From Pseudomonas putida (GTDB lineage Bacteria; Pseudomonadota; Gammaproteobacteria; Pseudomonadales; Pseudomonadaceae), in assembly GCF_028682635.1 (NCBI RefSeq), contig NZ_JANHLK010000025.1, forward strand, positions 26,916-90,915: DNA of 64,000 bases. The letters are read 5' to 3'. The position numbers and the translations under genes are program-made. Below the pieces are notes generated by a model. The model was not told where the DNA came from and searched no databases. It saw nothing but the letters and a program-made list of their open reading frames with translations. This document shows positions 16,382 through 24,030 of the stretch, piece by piece (positions within the stretch are counted from its first letter, which is position 1; each line of letters begins with the position of its first letter).

Positions 16382-17080
16382 TCAGATAGGCGTCAGGCAA
16401 CCTTCCTGCAAGTGCAGGACGCGGTCCATCTGGCGGGCCAGGTTCATGTCGTGGGTCACCACCAGGAACGCCGTGCGCATCGAGGTGCTGAGTTCCAGCA
16501 TCAAGTCCTGGATGCCCTGGGCGGTGTGGGAGTCGAGGTTGCCGGTCGGCTCGTCGAGCATCACCAGGCCCGGATTGTTCACCAGGGCGCGGGCGATGGC
16601 CACGCGCTGGCGTTCGCCACCGGACAGCTCCGCCGGCTTGTGCTCCAGTCGGTGGCCCAGCCCTACCCGCGTCAGCAACGCGGTGGCACGTTGACGCGCC
16701 TCGGGGATCGCGGTCTTGCCGATCAGCAGCGGCATGCAGACGTTCTCCAGGGCGGTGAATTCCGGCAGCAGGTGGTGGAACTGGTACACGAAGCCCAGGG
16801 CACGGTTACGCAGCAGCCCGCGTTTTTTCTCGCTCAGCGCCGACAGCTCTTCGCCGTCGAGCCAGACGCTGCCCTTGGTCGGCGTATCGAGGCCGCCCAG
16901 CAGGTTGAGCAAGGTGCTCTTGCCCGAGCCCGACTTGCCGACGATCGCCACACGCTCGCCCGGGTGCAACTCCAGTTGCAGGCCCGCCAACACTTCCACC
17001 GACTCTGGGCCTTCCTCGTAGGATTTGCCCAGGCTGCGGCAGCTCAAGATTGCTTTATCACTCATGCCCGACTCACTCAT
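16382..17080 (-). CDS. lolD: Lipoprotein-releasing ABC ATPase LolD
   Basis: A 232-residue cytoplasmic ATPase that powers LolCE. Walker A is GKSGSGKST, then the LolD-specific FVYQFHHLLPEFTALENV, the ABC signature LSGGERQRVAIARAL, Walker B VMLDEPTGNLD and the switch His in VVTHD. The start at 17080 has GGAGG 9 bases upstream and overlaps the end of lolC by 8 bases, so translation is coupled. An internal ATG at 17065 is closer to the E. coli N-terminus but has a poor ribosome site. Confidence 0.95.
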   Translation of the reverse strand: MSESGMSDKAILSCRSLGKSYEEGPESVEVLAGLQLELHPGERVAIVGKSGSGKSTLLNLLGGLDTPTKGSVWLDGEELSALSEKKRGLLRNRALGFVYQFHHLLPEFTALENVCMPLLIGKTAIPEARQRATALLTRVGLGHRLEHKPAELSGGERQRVAIARALVNNPGLVMLDEPTGNLDSHTAQGIQDLMLELSTSMRTAFLVVTHDMNLARQMDRVLHLQEGCLTPI

Positions 17081-18323
17081 AACGTAGCGCCTCCGCCGGC
17101 TGGGTGCGCGCGGCACGCCAGGCGGGATACAGGGTGGCGAGGAAACTCAGGACCAACGCCGCGCAGCAGACCATCAGGACATCCTGGCTCTGCACCTGCG
17201 ACGGCAGGTAATCGATGAAATACACGTCGGCGTTGAGGAATTTGTGGCCGATCAGGCCTTCAAGCGCCGAGATCGCCGCGCTGACATTGAGCGCGGCGAA
17301 GATCCCGACCACCGCGCCGATGGCCGTGCCGACCACGCCGATCACCGTGCCCTGGACCATGAACGTGCGCATGATCGTGCCCGGCGTGGCGCCGAGGGTG
17401 CGCAGGATCGCGATGTCACTCTTCTTGTCGTTCACCACCATCACCAGCGTGGAAATGATGTTGAACGCAGCGACCGCGACGATCAGCAGCAGCAACAGGC
17501 CGATCATGGCTTTTTCCATGCGGATCGCCTGGTATAGGTTGCCGTGGGTGCGGGTCCAGTCGCGGGCATAGAAACGGTCCTCGCCCAGCTCGCGGGCGAT
17601 GCTCCACGCCGTGCGCGGCGCCTGGAACAGGTCGTCGAACTTCAGCCGCAGGCCCTGCACCTGATCCGGCTTCCAGCGATGCAGGCGCGCCAGGTCCTGG
17701 AGATTGGTGATGCCCAGGTAACCATCGAGCTCGCCGGCGCCGACATGGAAGATGCCGACCACGGTGAAGCGCTTCATGCGCGGGAACATCCCGGCGGGAG
17801 TCACGGTGACTTCCGGCGCGACGAACGTCAGCTTGTCGCCGATGGCCGCACCGAGCTTGGCCGCCGCCTTGTCGCCGATGACGATGCCGAACTCGCCCGG
17901 CGCCAGGTCGTCGAGTTTGCCCTGGGTCATGAAGTTGTCGATGATCGATACCTGGCGTTCCTGCGCCGGGTCGATGGCATTGAGCAGGATCTTGTTGACC
18001 TTGCCGTTGTTGGTCAGCAAACCCTGCATCTGCGTGAACGGCGCCACGGCCGTCACCTGAGGGTTCTGCTTGACCTTGGCGGCCAGGCCCTGCCAATCGC
18101 TGAGCGGCTCGCCGGATTCGATGGTCGCGTGGGGCACCATGCCCAGCACGCGGGTGCGCATCTCATGATCGAAGCCGTTCATGACCGACAGCACCACGAT
18201 CATCACGACCACGCCAAGGGCGAGTCCGATCATCGAGGTCAGGGAAATGAATGACACAAAATGATTGCGACGCTTTGCACGGGTATAACGCGTGCCGATA
18301 AATACGAAGAGAGGTCTGAACAT
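17073..18323 (-). CDS. lolC: Lipoprotein-releasing ABC permease LolC
   Basis: A 416-residue permease paralogous to the lolE product; the two share the N-terminal block FIGTRYTRAKRRN-FVSFIS-TSMIGLALGV and the C-terminal LATLYPAWRAA/LATVYPAWRAA. N-terminal TM at about 25-50, periplasmic domain about 55-265, three C-terminal TMs from about 270 (MIGLLLLLIVAVAAFNIIST). It is the first gene of the lolCDE operon and is divergent from the PilZ gene about 95 bp away. The role is release of mature lipoproteins from the inner membrane. The paralogues have diverged mostly in the periplasmic domain. Confidence 0.93.
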   Translation of the reverse strand: MFRPLFVFIGTRYTRAKRRNHFVSFISLTSMIGLALGVVVMIVVLSVMNGFDHEMRTRVLGMVPHATIESGEPLSDWQGLAAKVKQNPQVTAVAPFTQMQGLLTNNGKVNKILLNAIDPAQERQVSIIDNFMTQGKLDDLAPGEFGIVIGDKAAAKLGAAIGDKLTFVAPEVTVTPAGMFPRMKRFTVVGIFHVGAGELDGYLGITNLQDLARLHRWKPDQVQGLRLKFDDLFQAPRTAWSIARELGEDRFYARDWTRTHGNLYQAIRMEKAMIGLLLLLIVAVAAFNIISTLVMVVNDKKSDIAILRTLGATPGTIMRTFMVQGTVIGVVGTAIGAVVGIFAALNVSAAISALEGLIGHKFLNADVYFIDYLPSQVQSQDVLMVCCAALVLSFLATLYPAWRAARTQPAEALRYE

Positions 18324-18417
18324 GTCGGGGCTTGTTCGGAGGGAAAAGGAACGTCCTTGTGGCGGGGGTCGATAACCAGCTTTACACTCAGACCACCGCC
18401 GCTACCATGGGTTCGCC

Positions 18418-18999
18418 ATGTCGACATTAGATGAAGAAGATCGCCGCGAATACTACCGTATCGAGGACATGATCGCACTGGAAATTCGGCCCCTGTCCGC
18501 CCTCGAAGCCGCCGGGCAGGAAGTGTTGCAGGATGCTTCCCCACTGTTCAATCTGCTCAGCGAACTGCACCTGAGCGAATTCGAGTCGCAGCACCTGCTG
18601 CGCCAGATCAGCGAGCGCGACCGCAACCTCGCGGCGTTCCTCAAATCCCAGAACAAGCGCATCGATCTGCTCAGCCAGGTGATCGCCATCACCGTGCTCG
18701 GGCAGATCGGCGAACCGCAGCCGGTGATCATCTCCGAAGGCGGCATCGACTTCCAGCACCCTTCCCCCATCGCCGCCGGTTCGCGCCTGTCGATCAAGCT
18801 GGTGCTGATGCCCCAGGCCCTGGGCCTGTTGCTGCGTGCGCGCGTCACCCATTGCGACCGCAAGGGCGATGGCTTTGATGTCGGCACCGAGTTCGAACAC
18901 CTGACCGATGCCCAGCGGCAACTGTTGGCGCGCCATATCTTGCAGAAGCAGGCCCAGGAACGACGCCTGGCCCGCGAACTGAACGAATCAGGCATTTAA
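18418..18999 (+). CDS. PilZ-domain protein
   Basis: A 193-residue cytoplasmic protein. The N-terminal motif RREYYRIEDMIALEI carries an RRxxxR-like pattern and the region LLSEL...LLRQISERDRNLAAFLKSQNKRIDLLSQVI is helical. The C-terminal beta domain includes ISEGGIDFQHPSPIAAGSRLSIKLVL (the D/N-x-S-x-x-G position reads ISEGG) and VTHCDRKGDGFDVGTEFEHL, as in PilZ c-di-GMP effectors. It probably binds c-di-GMP and modulates a partner that cannot be told from here. It is followed after 14 bases by the phosphodiesterase gene, so the two are probably co-transcribed. Confidence 0.82.
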   Translation: MSTLDEEDRREYYRIEDMIALEIRPLSALEAAGQEVLQDASPLFNLLSELHLSEFESQHLLRQISERDRNLAAFLKSQNKRIDLLSQVIAITVLGQIGEPQPVIISEGGIDFQHPSPIAAGSRLSIKLVLMPQALGLLLRARVTHCDRKGDGFDVGTEFEHLTDAQRQLLARHILQKQAQERRLARELNESGI

Positions 19000-19013
19000 A
19001 TAAAGGAATAATC

Positions 19014-19736
19014 GTGACCCTCATCTACGGCCACCGCGGCGCCAAGGGCGAAGCACCGGAAAACACCCTGACCAGCTTTCAGGAATGTCTCAAGCACGGC
19101 GTACGCCGTTGTGAACTGGACCTGCACCTGTCCATGGACGGCGAGCTGATGGTCATCCACGACCCGACGCTCAAGCGCACCACTGACCGGCGCGGCAAGG
19201 TGGTCGAGCACACTGCAGCGGAGCTGGTGACCTACGACGCGCGCAAGGGTGGCCCGGGCTGGATCAAACCGTGCCCGATCCCGACCCTCGAAGAGCTGTT
19301 CGAGCAATGCGATTTCGAGCATTGGCAACTGGAGGTCAAGAGCGCTTCACGCACCCGCGCCGCGACGACAGTGCTGGCGATTCGCGAAATGGCCCAACGG
19401 CATGGCCTGCTGGACAGGATCACCATCACCTCGAGTTCGCGGGAAGTGTTAAAGGCGGCTCTGGACCTGGTGCCGGACGTGTCCCGCGGCCTGGTGGCCG
19501 AATACGCCTGGCTCGACCCGTTAAAGGTCGCCCAAGGCTACGGCTGCGAGATCCTCGCGCTGAACTGGACCCTGTGTACGCCGGAACGCCTGCAGAAGGC
19601 GCAGCGCCAGGGGCTGCATGTGTCGGTGTGGACAGTCAACGAACCCGCGCTGATGCGCAGGCTCGCTGATTTCGGCGTTGACAGCCTGATTACAGACTTT
19701 CCCGGTTTGGCCACTGCCACGCTCGAGAATTGCTGA
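19014..19736 (+). CDS. Glycerophosphodiester phosphodiesterase
   Basis: A 240-residue cytoplasmic enzyme of the UgpQ type, which cuts glycerophosphodiesters to glycerol-3-phosphate and an alcohol. The GDPD signature is complete: HRGAKGEAPENTLTSF (catalytic His and Glu), ELDLHLSMDGELMVIHDPTLKRTTD (metal-binding E-x-D and second His), and later VSVWTVNE and FGVDSLITDFP. There is no signal peptide. The start is GTG at 19014 with AAAGGAA upstream. It follows the PilZ gene closely on the same strand. Confidence 0.92.
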   Translation: MTLIYGHRGAKGEAPENTLTSFQECLKHGVRRCELDLHLSMDGELMVIHDPTLKRTTDRRGKVVEHTAAELVTYDARKGGPGWIKPCPIPTLEELFEQCDFEHWQLEVKSASRTRAATTVLAIREMAQRHGLLDRITITSSSREVLKAALDLVPDVSRGLVAEYAWLDPLKVAQGYGCEILALNWTLCTPERLQKAQRQGLHVSVWTVNEPALMRRLADFGVDSLITDFPGLATATLENC

Positions 19737-19778
19737 AATCGGTCTCCCCGGCCGGCTCAGGCCACCGGCCGGAGCCGC

Positions 19779-21173
19779 TCAAAAAAGCCGGTTGAGGCCG
19801 TCGTACGCGGCGACCCGATAGGCTTCGGCCATGGTCGGGTAGTTGAACGTGGTATTGACGAAATACTTCAAGGTGTTCAGCTCGCCCGGCTGGTTCATGA
19901 TCGCCTGGCCGATGTGCACGATCTCCGATGCCTGGTAGCCGAAGCAGTGAACGCCCAGCACTTCCAGGGTTTCACGGTGGAACAGGATCTTCAGCATGCC
20001 TTGCGGCTCGCCGGCGATCTGCGCCCGGGCCATGCTCTTGAAGAACGCCTTGCCCACTTCGTACGGCACCTTGGCCTGGGTCAGCTCCTGCTCGTTCTTG
20101 CCGATCGAACTGATCTCCGGAATGGTGTAGATCCCGGTCGGTACGTCGTTGACGAAGCGCCAGCTGCCGTTGTCGACGATGCTGCCAGCGGCCGAACGGC
20201 CCTGGTCGTGGGCGGCACTGGCCAGGCTCGGCCAGCCAATCACGTCACCGGCGCCGTAGATGTTCTGGATCCCGGTGCGGTACGCCTCGTCGACTTCGAT
20301 CTGGCCACGGCTGTTGACCTTCACGCCGATGTTTTCCAGGCCCAGCTGGTCGGTGTTGCCGGTGCGGCCGTTGCACCAGAGCAAGGCGTCGGCCTTGATC
20401 TTCTTGCCGGACTTGAGGTGCAGGATCACACCGTTGTCCACGCCTTCGACGCGGTCGTACTCTTCGTTGTGGCGAACAGTGATGTTGTTGTTGCTGAAGT
20501 GGTAGCTCAACGCCTGGGAAATTTCCGAGTCGAGGAAGCTCAGCAACTGGCCGCGGTTGTCCACCAGCTCGACCAACACACCCAGGCCACTGAAGATCGA
20601 CGCGTATTCGCAACCGATCACGCCGGCGCCGTAAACGATGAGTTTACGCGGGGTGTGGCCGAGGCTGAGGATGGTGTCGCTATCGTAGATACGCGGGTGA
20701 TGGAAATCGATGTCGGCCGGGCGATAAGGGCGCGAACCGGTGGCGATGATGATGTGCTTGGCCACCAGTTTTTCCACCACGCCATTGGCGCAGACCACTT
20801 CGATGGTTTGCTCGTCGGCGAAACTGCCGGTGCCGAAGAATACATCGACGCGGTTACGGGCGTAGTAGCCGGTGCGCGAGGCGACTTGCTTGGAGATCAC
20901 TTTCTCGGCGCTTTTCAACACGTCCGGGAACGAGAACCAGCGCGGCTCACCAATGGCCCGGAACATCGGGTTGGTGTTGAACTGCATGATCTGCCGGACC
21001 GAGTGACGCAGTGCCTTGGACGGGATGGTGCCCAAGTGAGTGCAGTTGCCGCCGACCTGGCGACGGCTGTCGACCATCGCCACCTTGCGCCCTGCCTTGG
21101 CGGCGTTCATTGCCGCGCCTTCCCCCGCCGGGCCGGAACCCAACACCACCACGTCGTAGTTGTAGACAGCCAT
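19779..21173 (-). CDS. sthA: Soluble pyridine nucleotide transhydrogenase
   Basis: A 464-residue flavoprotein of the dihydrolipoamide dehydrogenase fold. The N-terminal FAD site is VVVLGSGPAGEGAAMNAAKAG. The position of the redox-active disulfide reads GGNCTHLGTIPSKALR, with one Cys only, which distinguishes transhydrogenases (Sth) from disulfide reductases. The second Rossmann site is KLIVYGAGVIGCEYASIFSGLG and the C-terminal interface has YPTMAEAYRVAAYDGLNRL. It balances NADPH and NADH in the cytosol. The start MAVYNYDVVV is well supported. Monocistronic. Confidence 0.96.
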   Translation of the reverse strand: MAVYNYDVVVLGSGPAGEGAAMNAAKAGRKVAMVDSRRQVGGNCTHLGTIPSKALRHSVRQIMQFNTNPMFRAIGEPRWFSFPDVLKSAEKVISKQVASRTGYYARNRVDVFFGTGSFADEQTIEVVCANGVVEKLVAKHIIIATGSRPYRPADIDFHHPRIYDSDTILSLGHTPRKLIVYGAGVIGCEYASIFSGLGVLVELVDNRGQLLSFLDSEISQALSYHFSNNNITVRHNEEYDRVEGVDNGVILHLKSGKKIKADALLWCNGRTGNTDQLGLENIGVKVNSRGQIEVDEAYRTGIQNIYGAGDVIGWPSLASAAHDQGRSAAGSIVDNGSWRFVNDVPTGIYTIPEISSIGKNEQELTQAKVPYEVGKAFFKSMARAQIAGEPQGMLKILFHRETLEVLGVHCFGYQASEIVHIGQAIMNQPGELNTLKYFVNTTFNYPTMAEAYRVAAYDGLNRLF

Positions 21174-21380
21174 GCGTACTCCTCAGAACAGGCCGTGGCG
21201 CCAGCGGCACCTGCGGCTAAATCACGCCAATCTGTGGCATGAAGGAACAATTTGGGGCCCATGCAGAACCCGGACACAGTCTATAGAAGCGTCAACGCCG
21301 CGCACATTAACCCTTGGTCGCGTCGTAGGCTAGTTTTGCCTGCACTACAACGCCAGGTTTCAATGCCTGAATCGCCGTTA

Positions 21381-22406
21381 TCATTCGGTTTTTTCGCCAC
21401 TCAGGCGTGCAAAAGCCTGACTGCTGCGTGTGACGAAACCTGTATCGGTGCGCATCACAAAAAATGCGCCGATGCCGTGTTTTTCCGCGTAGTCCCAGCC
21501 CCGCTCCGGGCCAAGAATCAGCAACAGCGTCGATAAGCCATCGGCCATCAGCGCTGAAGGATGAATCACAGTGACTGACGCCAGGTTGTGTGAGACCGGT
21601 GTACCGGTCCGGGCATCGAGGGTGTGGGAAAAACGCTGGCCACCCTGTACGAAATAATGTCGGTAGTCGCCGGACGTGGACAGGCCATAGCCGTCGACAG
21701 CGATGATGCGCTCGGTCACTTGTTGATCGTCGCGGGGTTCCTCCAGGGCGATGCGCCAAGGAGTGCCGTCCAGTTTGCGGCCGGCCGCCTTGAGTTCGCC
21801 GGTGGCTTCGGCGAGGTAGTCGTGGATGCCCATGGCCTCGAGCTTCGCGGCGATGGTGTCCACCGCGTACCCGGCCGCGATGCTGTTGAAGTCGACTTCG
21901 ACGGCGGCATCCTTGCACAGCTGGTCACCGTCGATGCGCAGATGCTCGTGACCGACACGTCGGCGCGCCTCGGCCAGCGCTTGGGTAGTGGGGATTTTTT
22001 CTTCACGGGCCTGTGGGCCGAAACCCCAGAGATTCAGAAGCGGCTCCACGGTCAAATCGAAAGAGCCCTCGCTTTGCACTGACAACTGCTCGCCGACGCG
22101 GACCAATTCGAGGATCGGCGCGGGCATGACCAGACAGTGATTGGCGGGCAAAGCGTTGAAGCGCTCGATGTCCGAGTCGCTGCGGTAGGTCGACATTTGC
22201 CGGTCGACTTCAGCCAGGATCTTTTCCACCTGAGCCTGGACCTCTGCCGGGGCAGGAAGGCCGGCGTGTCGCACGTACTTGATCGACCAGGTGCTGCCCA
22301 TGGTCGGCCCGCCGAAGCTTTCCATGGATTCGCCGTTGCCGCAGGCGGACAAGGTGCCCATCAACACAAAAACAACGGCCTGCCACCTGTTCAACAAATC
22401 CCCCAC
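21381..22406 (-). CDS. apbE: FAD:protein FMN transferase (ApbE), lipoprotein
   Basis: About 341 residues. ApbE covalently attaches FMN to Thr/Ser of target proteins in the periplasm. Motifs are GGPTMGSTWSIKYV, VEPLLNLWGFGP, VDFNSIAAGYAVDTIAAKLEAMG, YLAEATGELKAAGRK and SHTLDARTGTPVSHNLASVTV. With GTG at 22406 (AGGAAG upstream) the product begins with a compact lipoprotein signal ending LSAC. The ATG at 22445 gives a 39-base longer version without a ribosome site; the more distant in-frame ATG lies inside a REP. In pseudomonads with an Na+-NQR complex, apbE follows nqrF; no nqr gene is in this window. Confidence 0.9.
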   Translation of the reverse strand: MGDLLNRWQAVVFVLMGTLSACGNGESMESFGGPTMGSTWSIKYVRHAGLPAPAEVQAQVEKILAEVDRQMSTYRSDSDIERFNALPANHCLVMPAPILELVRVGEQLSVQSEGSFDLTVEPLLNLWGFGPQAREEKIPTTQALAEARRRVGHEHLRIDGDQLCKDAAVEVDFNSIAAGYAVDTIAAKLEAMGIHDYLAEATGELKAAGRKLDGTPWRIALEEPRDDQQVTERIIAVDGYGLSTSGDYRHYFVQGGQRFSHTLDARTGTPVSHNLASVTVIHPSALMADGLSTLLLILGPERGWDYAEKHGIGAFFVMRTDTGFVTRSSQAFARLSGEKTE

Positions 22407-22458
22407 TCCCAAAGCACTTCCTGACCCAACGCCAAGGTGAGCCATTATGCGATAGAAC

Positions 22459-22548
22459 TGTAGGAGCGAGCTTGCTCGCGAAGGCGTAGTGTCATTCACC
22501 AATGATGTTGCCTGACACGCCGCCTTCGCGAGCAAGCCCGCTCCCACA
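22459..22548. repeat. REPIN: inverted REP pair
   Basis: A tgtaggagcgagcttgctcg arm and a cgagcaagcccgctcccaca arm, with further inner complementarity (cgaaggcg-tgtca / tgaca-cgccttcg). It separates apbE from the end of the exopolysaccharide operon. Confidence 0.92.
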
Positions 22549-22581
22549 GGGGGGATTTGTGGTGTGAATGAATTGGCGTGG

Positions 22582-24021
22582 TCAACGTTCCGCCATCTTC
22601 AAGGATTGGCTCCACCCTCCCCCCAGCGCCTTGTACAACGTCACCTGATTGATCTCCCGCGCCAACTCCAGCTGCGCCCATTTCTGCTGCGCATCGAACA
22701 ACGACCGCTGCGCATCCATGGTGGAAAAATAGCTGTCCAGCCCCGATTCGAAACGCAGGCGCGACTGCCGGTAGGCTTCCTGATAATCCCCCACCAGTTT
22801 TTTCTGGTACTCGACCTGAGTGAGCATTTCCTGGCGCGCATTCAGGGCATCGGCCGCCTCCCGAAAAGCGTTCTGCACCGTGGCTTCATAGGCCGCCGCC
22901 TGGCCGGCGAATCGAGCGTGACTGGCATCGACCTGCGCCCGTCGCGCGCCGCCGTCGAGCAAGGGCAGCGAGCCGGCCAGCGCCACCGACCAGAACTCCG
23001 CCGGGCCAGTAAGCAACTGGGAAAACTCTCCGGTCAGGCTGCCCAATGCCGAGGTCAGGGAAAAGGTCGGGAAGTACGCCGTGCGCGCCGCGCCGATATC
23101 CGCGTTGGCCGCACGCAGTTGCGCCTCGGCGGACATGATGTCGGGCCGCCGCTCGACCAGCGCCGAAGGCAAACCCGCCGGCACGTCCAGCGTCGCCAAC
23201 TGCTCCCCCAACGCGCCGGTCGGCAGCAACCCCACCGGCACCGGTTGCCCCACCAACACCCGCAGCGCATTGCTGTCCTGCGCCACTTGCATGCGATAGG
23301 TATTGACCTGCACCGCCGCGGTGTTGGTTTGCGCATCCGCCTGATGCACATCGATCCGCGCACTGGAACCGAGGTTATAGCTCTTGCGCAACAACTGCCC
23401 GTAACGATCCTGGGATTGCCAGGTGTTCTGCGCCAGGTCGAGCAGATGCTGGTTGGCCTTGAGGCTCAGCCAGGTGCTGGCGACTTCGCCGATCAGCGCC
23501 AGCCGCGCCGTCTGATAATCCGCCTCGGACGCTTCGAAGCGCGCCCCGGCGGCATTGCGCTGACTGCGGATACGCCCGAACAGGTCCAACTCGTAGGAGG
23601 TAAAGCCCGCCGTTGCCTGATAGGTGTTGGCGATACTGCCAGCGGTATCGCCGCCTCCGGGTGTGCGCACCAGCGGCGGCAACTTGCTGCGACCGGCGTA
23701 AGTGTCGATGCCGATCGTAGGAAAAAGCCCCGAACGCGCACTGTCATACCCGGCCCGCGCCTCTTCGACACTGGCCGCGAACTGTCGCAGGCTGCGGTTG
23801 TTGGCCAGGGCCATGTCGATCAACTGGCGCAGTCGCTCGTCGACCACAAAACCGCGCCAGTCCTTATCGAACGCCTGCTTGCCGCTGCAGCACTCACCAG
23901 CGGTATTGGCCGGCCATTGCTGGTCGATGGGTGCTTCGGGTTTCTCGTAGGTCGGCTCCAGCGAACAACCACCGAGCAAAAACAATGTCATGAAACATGT
24001 AGTGGGCAAGCAACTGTTCAT
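22582..24021 (-). CDS. Outer-membrane efflux lipoprotein, NodT/OprM type (last gene of polysaccharide operon)
   Basis: A 479-residue TolC-superfamily protein. The signal sequence ends in the lipobox LLGGC with the lipidated Cys near residue 19, followed by SLEPTYEKPEAP typical of OprM-like factors. Two repeats of the outer-membrane efflux domain (about residues 65-265 and 280-470) contain the long coiled coils. RRPDIMSAEAQLRAANADIGAARTAYFP is the family signature. Usually such proteins serve RND or MFS pumps, but this gene ends an operon with a GT2 synthase and an HlyD adaptor, so it may be the outer-membrane exit for the polymer. It starts 9 bases after the GT2 stop. Confidence 0.88.
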   Translation of the reverse strand: MNSCLPTTCFMTLFLLGGCSLEPTYEKPEAPIDQQWPANTAGECCSGKQAFDKDWRGFVVDERLRQLIDMALANNRSLRQFAASVEEARAGYDSARSGLFPTIGIDTYAGRSKLPPLVRTPGGGDTAGSIANTYQATAGFTSYELDLFGRIRSQRNAAGARFEASEADYQTARLALIGEVASTWLSLKANQHLLDLAQNTWQSQDRYGQLLRKSYNLGSSARIDVHQADAQTNTAAVQVNTYRMQVAQDSNALRVLVGQPVPVGLLPTGALGEQLATLDVPAGLPSALVERRPDIMSAEAQLRAANADIGAARTAYFPTFSLTSALGSLTGEFSQLLTGPAEFWSVALAGSLPLLDGGARRAQVDASHARFAGQAAAYEATVQNAFREAADALNARQEMLTQVEYQKKLVGDYQEAYRQSRLRFESGLDSYFSTMDAQRSLFDAQQKWAQLELAREINQVTLYKALGGGWSQSLKMAER

Positions 24022-24030
24022 GGCGCGCAC

